A stretch of DNA of 9,306 bases from an uncultured Erythrobacter sp. GTDB lineage: Bacteria; Pseudomonadota; Alphaproteobacteria; Sphingomonadales; Sphingomonadaceae. Both the position numbers and the translations under genes were made by a program. The stretch spans positions 1-9,306 of the forward strand of contig CAJXTZ010000070.1 in the NCBI GenBank assembly GCA_913061345.1, given 5' to 3'. Shown piece by piece: positions 1 through 7,200 of this stretch; the first letter of the stretch is position 1, and every line of letters begins with the position of its first letter. The notes beneath the pieces were generated by a model. The model searched no databases. It worked only from the letters and a program-made list of their open reading frames with translations, and was not told the origin of the DNA.

Positions 1-98
1 AGAGCTTCATGCGTCACGCCTTCGCCGCCAACACTGTTCTCATGACCGCGGGCTTCATGCTTGTCGGCTACCAGCTCGTCGGCTTCGCCGCAGCCTGA
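1..98 (+). CDS. C-terminal fragment of an unidentified membrane protein
   Basis: An open frame enters from the left edge (first full codon at position 3) and stops at a TGA at 96-98, giving 31 visible residues. After a short polar start (SFMRH) the rest is hydrophobic, with a stretch (TVLMTAGFMLVGYQLVG) that fits a last transmembrane helix, followed by a very short tail. This suggests the end of an integral membrane protein. The stop lies 25 bp before the next start on the same strand, so it is probably the preceding gene of one operon. Its role next to an anchor protein and a putative metal exporter may be metal transport, but that is only inference from neighbours. I considered DUF4396 and common permease families and could not match the tail to any of them. 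Confidence 0.6.
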   Translation, partial: SFMRHAFAANTVLMTAGFMLVGYQLVGFAAA

Positions 99-110
99 TC
101 ACATTTTTCC

Positions 111-115
111 AGGAG
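111..115 (+). promoter_or_regulatory. Ribosome binding site that fixes the start at 124
   Basis: AGGAG lies 8 bases before the ATG at 124. The same frame is open back to a TTG at 61, but that start lies inside the upstream gene and has no comparable Shine-Dalgarno sequence. This site therefore favours the 124 start. Confidence 0.8.
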
Positions 116-123
116 CAATAGAT

Positions 124-717
124 ATGTTCAATTCACAGCGTCCCTCCTCCAGCGACCTTCCCACCAACCGCCAGCTCGTCAAGGCGACCGCGTTCGCCGT
201 GGTGACCGCGACCGTCCTTCTGGTCACCGTGGTTCTACCCGCAGAATATGCGATCGATCCGACCGGAGCGGGCCGTCTTCTAGGGTATTCCGAGATGGGC
301 GAGATCAAGCAGCAGCTAGCCGCGGAAGCGGCCGCCGACGAACAGAACACAGCCGTCGAGGAAGTTCCCACACTCGCCGATACAAGCGGGAGCGGCTCCG
401 AGCGCACCGATGTGACCGAATTAACGCTCGCGCCCGGTGAGGGTGCCGAAGTCAAGGCGATCATGGCCGAAGGCGCCAGCCTCCAATACGAATGGTCGGT
501 GCAAGACGGCCATGTCAACTTCGATACGCATGCCGATGCGCCGGGCATCTCTTATCACGGATATGACAAGGGCCGCGAATCTACTGGAGAGGCGGGCACG
601 CTGGTCGCCGCCTTCGATGGCAGCCATGGGTGGTTCTGGCGCAATCGTTCAGGTGCAACCGTCACCGTGACCCTCAAGACCGACGGCAGCTACTCCGAAA
701 TCAAGCGCGTGGTTTAG
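124..717 (+). CDS. Transmembrane anchor protein with a C-terminal beta-rich extracytoplasmic domain
   Basis: This is a 197-residue protein of the type usually annotated 'transmembrane anchor protein' in proteobacterial metal-resistance clusters; its biochemical role is unknown. Residues 1-18 are polar. Residues 19-41 form one hydrophobic helix without an obvious signal-peptidase site. They are followed by YAIDPTGAGRLLGY (42-55), which looks like a family signature, and by an acidic, alanine-rich linker to about 95. Residues 98-197 look beta-rich and contain two aromatic motifs, YEWSV (122-126) and FDGSHGWFWRN (164-174). The domain is predicted to lie on the periplasmic side. The gene is 25 bp after the preceding gene and 30 bp before the MFS exporter, so the three are probably cotranscribed. 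It may be an accessory or sensor subunit of the exporter, but nothing in the sequence proves this. Confidence 0.8.
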   Translation: MFNSQRPSSSDLPTNRQLVKATAFAVVTATVLLVTVVLPAEYAIDPTGAGRLLGYSEMGEIKQQLAAEAAADEQNTAVEEVPTLADTSGSGSERTDVTELTLAPGEGAEVKAIMAEGASLQYEWSVQDGHVNFDTHADAPGISYHGYDKGRESTGEAGTLVAAFDGSHGWFWRNRSGATVTVTLKTDGSYSEIKRVV

Positions 718-747
718 GTCAAGCTTTGCCTCAAGGAAGACATCGCC

Positions 748-2082
748 ATGCTCTCCGTTCTGACCAATCGCACGTATCGTCACCTGTTTCTTGCGCAGGT
801 CATCGCGCTTGTCGGAACGGGGCTGGCGACGGTCGCTCTTGGCTTGCTGGCCTATGATCTCGCCGGTGCCGACGCCGGCGCGGTCCTGGGTACGGCACTT
901 GCCATCAAAATGGTCGCTTATGTCGGCATCGCTCCCCTGGCGGGCGCTTATGCCGACAGATTACCCCGCAAACGCCTGCTTGTGGGAATGGACATCATCC
1001 GTGCCAGCGTAGTGCTTCTGCTCCCTTTCGTCGATTCGGTTTGGCAAATCTATCTGCTCATTTTCCTGCTGCAGTCGGCATCGGCCGTGTTCACGCCTAC
1101 CTTCCAAGCCACCATACCCGACATCCTGCCGGACGAAGAGGAGTACACGAATGCTCTTTCCCTGTCCCGACTGGCCTATGATCTCGAAAGCCTCATCAGT
1201 CCGGTCCTAGCCGCCGCGCTACTGGTTATCATAAATTTCCATTGGCTATTCGCAGGAACAGCTATCGGTTTCGTGGTTTCTGCGCTTCTCGTAATGAGCG
1301 CGGCTCTGCCGTACAGGAAACCGGTCGCAAAGCGCGTCGAGAGCGTATGGCGCAAGACCACGCGGGGCATGCGGGTTTATCTAAAGACACCCAGACTTGT
1401 CGGCGTGCTGGCGGTAACCCTGGCAGCGGCAGCCGGCAGCGCCATGGTCATCGTCAATACGGTAGTTATCGTGAAGAACATGGGACGGACGGAGGGCGAC
1501 GTTGCGCTGGCTCTGGCGGCTTACGGAGCGGGCTCGATGCTGGCTGCGCTCGCCCTCCCGCGCATCCTGACGCGAATTAACGATCGCACGATCATGATCG
1601 CTGGCGGCGGCCTCTTGCTGGTCACGCTGGCAACTTTAGGACTGGTGTTCGGACAGGCGGGGATACAAACCCTCTGGGCGGCTTTGCTCGTCGGTTGGCT
1701 CGCGATGGGTATCGGGTATTCGCTTTGCGTCACGCCGAACGGGAGATTGCTCAAACGATCGTCGGCGGATGAGGACCGCTCGGCATTGTTCGCTGCCCAA
1801 TTCGCGCTCAGCCATGTTTGCTGGCTCGTCGCATATCCCATGGCCGGACAAATCGGCGCACAGTTTGGCATGATGCCAGCCTTCTTGGTTCTCGCTGGCC
1901 TGGCCGTCTTGGGTGTTGGTCTTGCCCTGTGGCTTTGGCCCCGCAACGATCCCCCGATGTTGTTGCATTCGCATCCCGACCTGCCATCCGATCATCCGCA
2001 TTTGGAAGAGCACGGAGGAAGTAGTCACCAGCATCATTTTGTCATTGACGATCTGCACACCGGGTGGCCGGGCAAGGTGTGA
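748..2082 (+). CDS. MFS efflux transporter with His-rich C-terminus (NreB/NrsD-like, probably nickel or another divalent metal)
   Basis: This 444-residue inner-membrane protein has the length and hydrophobic pattern of a 12-helix major facilitator of the EntS/MFS_3 group. The MFS motif A is at about 66-76 (GAYADRLPRKR). The following regions SAVFTPTFQATIPD (112-125) and SLSRLAYDLESLISP (138-152) resemble NreB/NrsD nickel exporters as I remember them. After the last helix (about 376-397) comes a polar tail, 401-444, with nine histidines between 407 and 437, including HSH, HPH and HQHH. His-rich tails of this kind are known in NreB and NrsD and are thought to bind nickel. The function would be proton-coupled metal export; the metal itself is inferred. 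The start at 748 has an AGGA about 10 bases upstream, and the gene follows the anchor gene by 30 bp. A siderophore or drug exporter of the same MFS group remains possible. Confidence 0.85.
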   Translation: MLSVLTNRTYRHLFLAQVIALVGTGLATVALGLLAYDLAGADAGAVLGTALAIKMVAYVGIAPLAGAYADRLPRKRLLVGMDIIRASVVLLLPFVDSVWQIYLLIFLLQSASAVFTPTFQATIPDILPDEEEYTNALSLSRLAYDLESLISPVLAAALLVIINFHWLFAGTAIGFVVSALLVMSAALPYRKPVAKRVESVWRKTTRGMRVYLKTPRLVGVLAVTLAAAAGSAMVIVNTVVIVKNMGRTEGDVALALAAYGAGSMLAALALPRILTRINDRTIMIAGGGLLLVTLATLGLVFGQAGIQTLWAALLVGWLAMGIGYSLCVTPNGRLLKRSSADEDRSALFAAQFALSHVCWLVAYPMAGQIGAQFGMMPAFLVLAGLAVLGVGLALWLWPRNDPPMLLHSHPDLPSDHPHLEEHGGSSHQHHFVIDDLHTGWPGKV

Positions 2083-2090
2083 AGCAAGAA

Positions 2091-2122
2091 AGGCGGCCCG
2101 CTCACGTCAGAGCGGGCCGCCT
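2091..2122. terminator. Shared hairpin terminator between convergent genes
   Basis: A perfect inverted repeat has 13-bp arms (AGGCGGCCCGCTC at 2091-2103 and its reverse complement at 2110-2122) around a 6-base loop. It starts 8 bp after the MFS stop and lies about 29 bp beyond the stop of the convergent parB-like gene. Read on the + strand, no T run follows. Read on the - strand, the stem is followed by a short T-rich stretch (TTCTTGCTTC), so intrinsic termination is better supported for the parB-side transcript. For the + strand it may act mainly as a 3'-end stabiliser. Confidence 0.8.
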
Positions 2123-2151
2123 GCCGAGTGGCTGTGACCTGTCAGGAGGAG

Positions 2152-4116
2152 TCAGGCAGCCTGCTCGGCGATCTCTTCGCTATTGCCATCACCGGACTCG
2201 TGATCAGTGATCTGATCGTGCGCATCGCGCGCTGTGAAACGCATGATGTCGGGAACCCAGGCCAGCGCGCGCTCCTTGGTGCCCGCCTCACCGATGAAAT
2301 CGCCCGAGAAGATACGTTCGGCAGCGCTGGCAAGTTCGGCCTTCTTGGAAGCCGAATAGCGACTGACCAGTTCGGGTCCGCCTGCCGCGTCAAGCGCTTC
2401 GAGCGTCTTTGCTTTGGCCACACGGTCGAAATAATTCGCCGCGGTAGGCCGCCACCAATGTGCGGTCTCAATGTCAAGCAAACCGCCGATTGCCTCGTGG
2501 AGAGGTACCGAGCGCTCACCCTCGCAGGCCAGACTGGCGACGAGCGTGCGAGACACGATATGGCCGAGCCATGCTGAGCGCGCTTCATCGGAAAGTACCC
2601 GGAACGCTTCGAACCGTTCGACATCGGTTTCGCCGGCGCGCCAGCTTTCATCGAGCGATCCCGCGAACTCAGCAAGTGCTGCACTGGCTGGTGCATCCTT
2701 GGCCTCAAAGCCGGCCACAGGGCCGGATGCAACCGAGCCCGTAATCGTCGACGCCTTCTTTGCGCGCCAATCATGACCGTCGGCATCGGCCAGATTGAAT
2801 ACCAGGAAGTCGAGCGCCAGTGCGGGGTCGTTGGCGAGGTGGATGGCCAGTATGTCGCGGCGCTGCATGGCCAGCTCATCGAGCAGTCGCTGCGAGAGCG
2901 AACTGCCTTTGGGCTTGGTCTCGGTGCTCCCATCGACCGGCTCGACCACACCGTCGTCCGAAACCACTTCGATTTCGGTATAGAATTGCGGGACAAGTGC
3001 GGGCTCGCCATGGCGCGAAAGAACGAGGAAGGCGCCTGCGTCTGCTTTGAGATCATCGGCAAGCACCGGTGGCCGATCGTTGAGCGCGCGCATCGCACGA
3101 TCGATTGCAACCAGTTCTTCCTCAGCTTTGGCGACCTCGGCTTCGTCGCTATCCTCATCTTCGAGAATCGCGGCAGTACGATCATAGTCAGCTTCGAGTT
3201 CGGTCAGCTCCTGCGCTTCCTGCTCGTTCAAGGGAGCCGGTTCGCATGGCAGCCGGCTGAGACCCTCAACAAGGTCGTGACTAACATAGCAATCAAGCGT
3301 CGGCCGTACCCAGGCAAGACCATGCTCTTGGGCACTATTCGATGCCGCTTCATCCATCGCCTTGTGAGCGAGATCTTCAAGCAGCGCGATATCGATCCAG
3401 CTTTCGCTGGCATCGTCATCGAACAGTTCGCGTTCTATCCGGCCACCAGCGGCGATATAAGCCTCACGCCCGACGAGCACAGCGCGCGGATCGGACCCGC
3501 GCACGGTAGCATCGAGCACCATGCGGCGGATCGTGTCGGGCGTAATCTGGTACCAGGCGTCCTGCAGTTCGGCATAGACATGCGCCTGACGGTCGATGTC
3601 AGAAATCGCGCCATAGGCCTTGGCCATGTCGAGCGTTATTGCCCCTTCCGCAAGCGCTTCGAACACGCAAGGAGCAAGTGCGGCCAGACGCAAGCGGCCT
3701 TCCACGAAGCGGACAGTCAGGCCAAACCGACGCGCCACGTCCTCCACGCAGCCACCAGCCTCGATAATGGCAGAGAATGCCTGCGCTTCATCGGCCGGGT
3801 TCATGGCAAGACGCTGCAAATTTTCGGCAAGGCTTGCTTCGCGCACCTCGCTTTCCTCGCCCTCGATGACCAGGCAGGTCACTTCGTGAGTTTTGGCCAG
3901 CGTACCGTCTTCGGCAAGCGCCTGAAGCGCTGCGAGGCGGCGACCTCCGGCCTCGACCTCGAATTTGCCGCGCTTCGCCTTGCGCACGACAAGGTTCTGC
4001 AACAGACCTCGTGCTTCGATATCGGCTTTCAATTGTTCGTCGGCAGCGGGGTCGCTGGTTTTGCGCACATTGCGTGGGCTCGGTACAAGCTTTTTCAAGG
4101 AAATTGACTGAATCAT
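2152..4116 (-). CDS. ParB-like protein with ParB N-terminal domain and long C-terminal extension
   Basis: This 654-residue protein begins with a ParB/RepB/Spo0J N-terminal domain (about 1-105). It carries AGGRR (56-60), matching the ParB nucleotide-binding box, and AENLQR (97-102), matching the ENxxR box. A KorB-like helix-turn-helix region follows (about 106-170). Residues 296-345 are charged and probably coiled coil. The remaining C-terminal half (about 350-654) is not a domain I can name. Chromosomal ParB proteins are usually near 300 residues, so this is about twice that length, as seen in ParB-like proteins of alphaproteobacterial mobile elements. I chose the ATG at 4116 because AGGAG sits 7 bases upstream; the frame is open to an ATG at 4152, which has no such site. 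No parA is visible, so classical partition cannot be claimed; DNA binding, regulation or nuclease activity are alternatives. Confidence 0.85.
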   Translation of the reverse strand: MIQSISLKKLVPSPRNVRKTSDPAADEQLKADIEARGLLQNLVVRKAKRGKFEVEAGGRRLAALQALAEDGTLAKTHEVTCLVIEGEESEVREASLAENLQRLAMNPADEAQAFSAIIEAGGCVEDVARRFGLTVRFVEGRLRLAALAPCVFEALAEGAITLDMAKAYGAISDIDRQAHVYAELQDAWYQITPDTIRRMVLDATVRGSDPRAVLVGREAYIAAGGRIERELFDDDASESWIDIALLEDLAHKAMDEAASNSAQEHGLAWVRPTLDCYVSHDLVEGLSRLPCEPAPLNEQEAQELTELEADYDRTAAILEDEDSDEAEVAKAEEELVAIDRAMRALNDRPPVLADDLKADAGAFLVLSRHGEPALVPQFYTEIEVVSDDGVVEPVDGSTETKPKGSSLSQRLLDELAMQRRDILAIHLANDPALALDFLVFNLADADGHDWRAKKASTITGSVASGPVAGFEAKDAPASAALAEFAGSLDESWRAGETDVERFEAFRVLSDEARSAWLGHIVSRTLVASLACEGERSVPLHEAIGGLLDIETAHWWRPTAANYFDRVAKAKTLEALDAAGGPELVSRYSASKKAELASAAERIFSGDFIGEAGTKERALAWVPDIMRFTARDAHDQITDHESGDGNSEEIAEQAA

Positions 4117-4123
4117 GGGTAGT

Positions 4124-4128
4124 CTCCT
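4124..4128 (-). promoter_or_regulatory. Ribosome binding site of the parB-like gene
   Basis: AGGAG on the minus strand lies 7 bases before the ATG at 4116 and decides that start against the upstream in-frame ATG at 4152. It is complementary to CTCCT at 4141-4137 and so could be masked in one RNA fold. Confidence 0.8.
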
Positions 4129-4137
4129 GATGGGAAA

Positions 4138-4161
4138 GGAGCCATGCGGCATGCATGGTCC
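4138..4161 (-). repeat. Hairpin in the parB-like leader
   Basis: On the minus strand GGA-CCATGC is followed by a five-base loop ATGCC and then GCATGG-C-TCC. This gives a perfect 6-bp inner stem, extended by three more pairs past one bulged C. It occupies the same relative place as the hairpin at 8476-8500 in the other leader. Confidence 0.6.
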
Positions 4162-4191
4162 GACAAGCCCAAAGGCACCCTCCCCTCTCCT

Positions 4192-4203
4192 GCATCGCGA
4201 TGC
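4192..4203. repeat. 12-bp perfect palindrome GCATCGCGATGC
   Basis: The site is a perfect 12-bp dyad located 14 bp after the methylase-helicase stop and directly before the purine block of the parB-like leader. It may be an operator or a ParB-type binding site, or part of the RNA structure. I did not notice a second copy in the window. Role unproven. Confidence 0.45.
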
Positions 4204-4217
4204 GGCAGTCAGAAGGT

Positions 4218-7200
4218 TCAGACGGCCAGCACAGGTAGAATGATCGATGCCTTGGAGACTGGCACGAACAGCCTTGTGCGGTAGCGTATAATCTCGGTGA
4301 AGCAGCCCTTGGCCTTGTACCAGTCGAGCCGGTCGGGCGAGAAATCTGTCAGCTCCAGGCGCTGCTCGCCGCCGACCAGAGACCGCTTGATGGTCAGCGC
4401 ATCATGGCTTGAAACGGGATGGGGCGTGCCGCTTGCGAGCACAAGTGCCCCGAGTTCGCTGGCGGCGGGCCCGGTGATCCCCGAAAGCCCGAAAGTTTCT
4501 GCGAGCTTGGCCAAATCGATATCGGCAACCTCACGGCCAATGATCGACGCTCCGTCGTCGGCAACGAGCCGGGTGACACACACGTGATCGCCCGGCAGGC
4601 GCTTCCAGACCGGCAGCAGCAGCCCGGTTGCAAGATGGAGGCGCTCGGTCACTGGCGAGGCGGCAGCCTCATCTTCCTCCGCGCGCCAGGCCTTGGTGAA
4701 TTCGGTAACCCCGATCTCTTCCCAGAGGCTTTCGCCGAGCGCTTCGATGGTCCAGTTGGCTGATTTGAGTGGACGCAGCAGGCGACGGCGTTCGACCACC
4801 GCTCCGTCGTCGGCAATAAGCCGCCGCGCTGGAACCGAGAGGGCAACCTTGCCCGAACGCGCGTTGCGCAAGGGTACAGCGTAACGCGACCCGACCTCGT
4901 GCATTCTGACAAGCCTCTTTAATCGAAGCGGTCGCAAGTGCCGCTTCACTTCCAGCGAAACGAGCCGGGTCTCGGCCCCGGACATCGGGTCGGTCCGCAG
5001 CAATTCATCGGCGGTAATCTGGAAGCTGTCGACCTTGATTGTTTCAAGCCCCAGATCGAGCGTTCCAGCTTCTCGCGCGGTTTCGATGCGCGCTTCGACA
5101 AGCCCTTGATACTCGTCAAAGATGGCGTTCTGGAGTGCAATCGGTAGTGCGAGGATGCGGTTAAGCCACCGCTGGATCGTCGGGAGATTATCGCTCAGGC
5201 CGCCGTCTGGACTTTCAAGGCGGAGGCCTGTGCGCAGGGCGAAGTCGCCAAAGCTTGTGGCCTCAAGCTTGCCGTCATAGAGCAGATGGAACCAGCGATT
5301 GAGGGCATCCTTGGCATAATCGCTTTCGAGATTGTCAGCCGGGTCAAACAGGTTCTGCCCGCCGGTCTGCCGCTGGCCGCGCGTGAGAGCGCCGAGCGCG
5401 TCGAGCCTCCTGGCGATGGTCGATATGAACCGGCGTTCGCCCTTCACATCGGTGGTCACCGGACGAAATAGCGGGGCCGAGGCCTGGTTGGTGCGGTTGG
5501 TACGGCCAAGGCCCTGTATCGCGTTGTCCGCACGCCAGCCCGGTTCAAGCAGGAAATGCACGCGGCGCTGCTGGTTCCGGCAGTCGAGATCGGCATGATA
5601 GGAACGTCCCGTGCCGCCCGCATCGGAAAAGACGAGGATGAGCTTGGTCCCTTCCATGAAGCATTGCGCTTCGGCGACATTGGCGCTGGGGCTTCGTCGT
5701 TCGAGATGCTGCTGTCCGTCCCTGCCGATGACCAGTCTGCGCGTGCGCCCTGTTACTTCTGCCACGGCTTCGGTCCCGAAATGCTCGATAATCGCATCGA
5801 GTGCGGTGGCAATCGGAGGCAAGGCGCAAAGCTGTTCGATCAGCGTGTCGCGCGCGGCCATGGCCCTCGCGCACATGACAGGCTTGCCCTCGTCGTCGCT
5901 CATCGCTTCGGACCGCAAATTGCCGTCCTCATCGGTGAAAATCTGCATCAGCCGAACCGGGAAACTGCCCGCAAGATAGTCGATGACATATTCGCGCGGG
6001 GACAAGTCGATATCGAGCGCTTCGCGTTCTTCGTCGGAGAGGGCGGCGAGACGGCGACCCAGCATGGCTTCGGCGGTCGAGACCAGTTGCACAACCACCG
6101 AACGCTCCTCGCCAAGCGCCTCTTCCATGGCGGGGATCAGGCTCGGCAATTTCATCGAGAGAAGCAGCTGCGCGAAGAAGCGCTGTTTGGTCCCTTCGAA
6201 AATCGACAGCGCCGCAGCCTTGGCATTGCGATTGAGCGTGTCGCCGCTGTCCTCATCGACAATGCGGGTAGCTTCGAGCGCAGCCTCGAGATTGCGGTGG
6301 ATGATCGCCCAGGCGTCTGCATAGGCGTCGTAGATCCGGATCTGCGCTTCGGTGAGGCAATGCTCGAGGATGTCGTATTCGACACCCGCAAAAGACAAAG
6401 CGCGGGAAAGGTATAGACCCTGTGCCTTGAGATCACGGGCTACCAGTTCCATCGCCGCCACACCTCCAGCGCGTATGTCGGTCAAGAAGGCTTCATGGCT
6501 AGGGAAGGCGGTCTCCGGTCCCCACAGGCCAAGCCGGGCGGCATAGCCAAGATTGGCGATGTCCGATGCGCCAGTTGCCGAAGCGTAGAGCACGCGGGCG
6601 CGCGGCAAATGGTTCTGCAGCCGCAGTCCCGCCAAGCCCTGCTCTGACCCCTTGACCTTGCCGCGCGGGCTCGAAGAACCCAGCGCATTGGCCATGGCAT
6701 GGGATTCGTCGAAGGCGATAACACCGTCGAAAATCTCTTCTGCCCAGGCCAGAATCTGATCGAAACGCGTGTCTTCGGCGCGGCCCGAGCGAAGCGTTGG
6801 ATAAGTGACGAAGAGAATGCCTTCGGAAAAAGTGATCGGGCGCCCCAGCTTCCAGCGCGATAACGGTTGGATATCAAGCGCCATTCCGCCGAGCGCCTCC
6901 CAGTCGCGTCGCGCATCTTCCAGCAGAGCTTCATTCTTGGTGATCCAGATGTGACGGCGCTCGCCTGCTAGCCAGCGATCCATCATGACGGCGGCGATTT
7001 GGCGACCCTTCCCGGTACCCGTCCCATCACCAAGGAAGAAGCCTTGACGATAGACCAGTCCCTCCTCGCCTAGCTCGAGCATCGTGCCTTGCTGAGTCGG
7101 CCGAAACCGTCCGGGCAGATCGCGCGCGAATGCCTGGCAGGCGTAGACGAGTGTCTCGCATTGCGCAGCAGAAAGCAGACGGTCCGCCTTCCAGCCCGAC

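Larger units (their letters stand above)
4117..4217 (-). promoter_or_regulatory. Structured leader upstream of the parB-like gene (candidate cis-regulatory RNA)
   Basis: This 101-bp gap holds, in transcription order, a 12-bp palindrome, a purine block (AGGAGAGGGGAGGG, 4191-4178), a hairpin (4161-4138), an anti-Shine-Dalgarno segment CTCCT (4141-4137) and the Shine-Dalgarno AGGAG (4128-4124). CTCCT can pair with the Shine-Dalgarno across an 8-base loop, but it also overlaps the base of the hairpin. The purine block could pair with CTCCTTTCCC (4141-4132). The folds exclude one another, as expected for a translational switch. I see no clear promoter. The leader resembles the one at 8454-8530 in layout and spacing. 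RNA function is inferred from sequence only. Confidence 0.5.

Noticed and set aside
61..123. TTG start at 61 giving a 218-residue version of the anchor protein
   Set aside because: It would overlap the end of the upstream gene and lacks a good ribosome binding site; AGGAG before the ATG at 124 is much better.
2142..3185. 347-codon - strand frame overlapping the parB-like gene in another frame
   Set aside because: Arg/Ser/Pro-rich translation without motifs, inside the coding sequence of a better supported gene and without its own ribosome binding site.
2773..4107. 444-codon open frame on the + strand opposite the parB-like gene
   Set aside because: It is fully antisense to a gene with clear ParB motifs. 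Its translation shows no recognisable domain and has the mixed composition expected of a shadow frame in GC-rich coding DNA.
4117..4152. ATG at 4152 as start of the parB-like protein
   Set aside because: It adds 12 residues before the usual ParB-type beginning, has no good ribosome binding site, and overlaps the hairpin of the leader. AGGAG 7 bases before 4116 decides the start.
5556..6416. 286-codon + strand frame, and a similar 262-codon frame at 7434-8222
   Set aside because: Both lie opposite the methylase-helicase gene, whose motifs run through the whole region. Their translations have no recognisable domain and look like antisense shadows.
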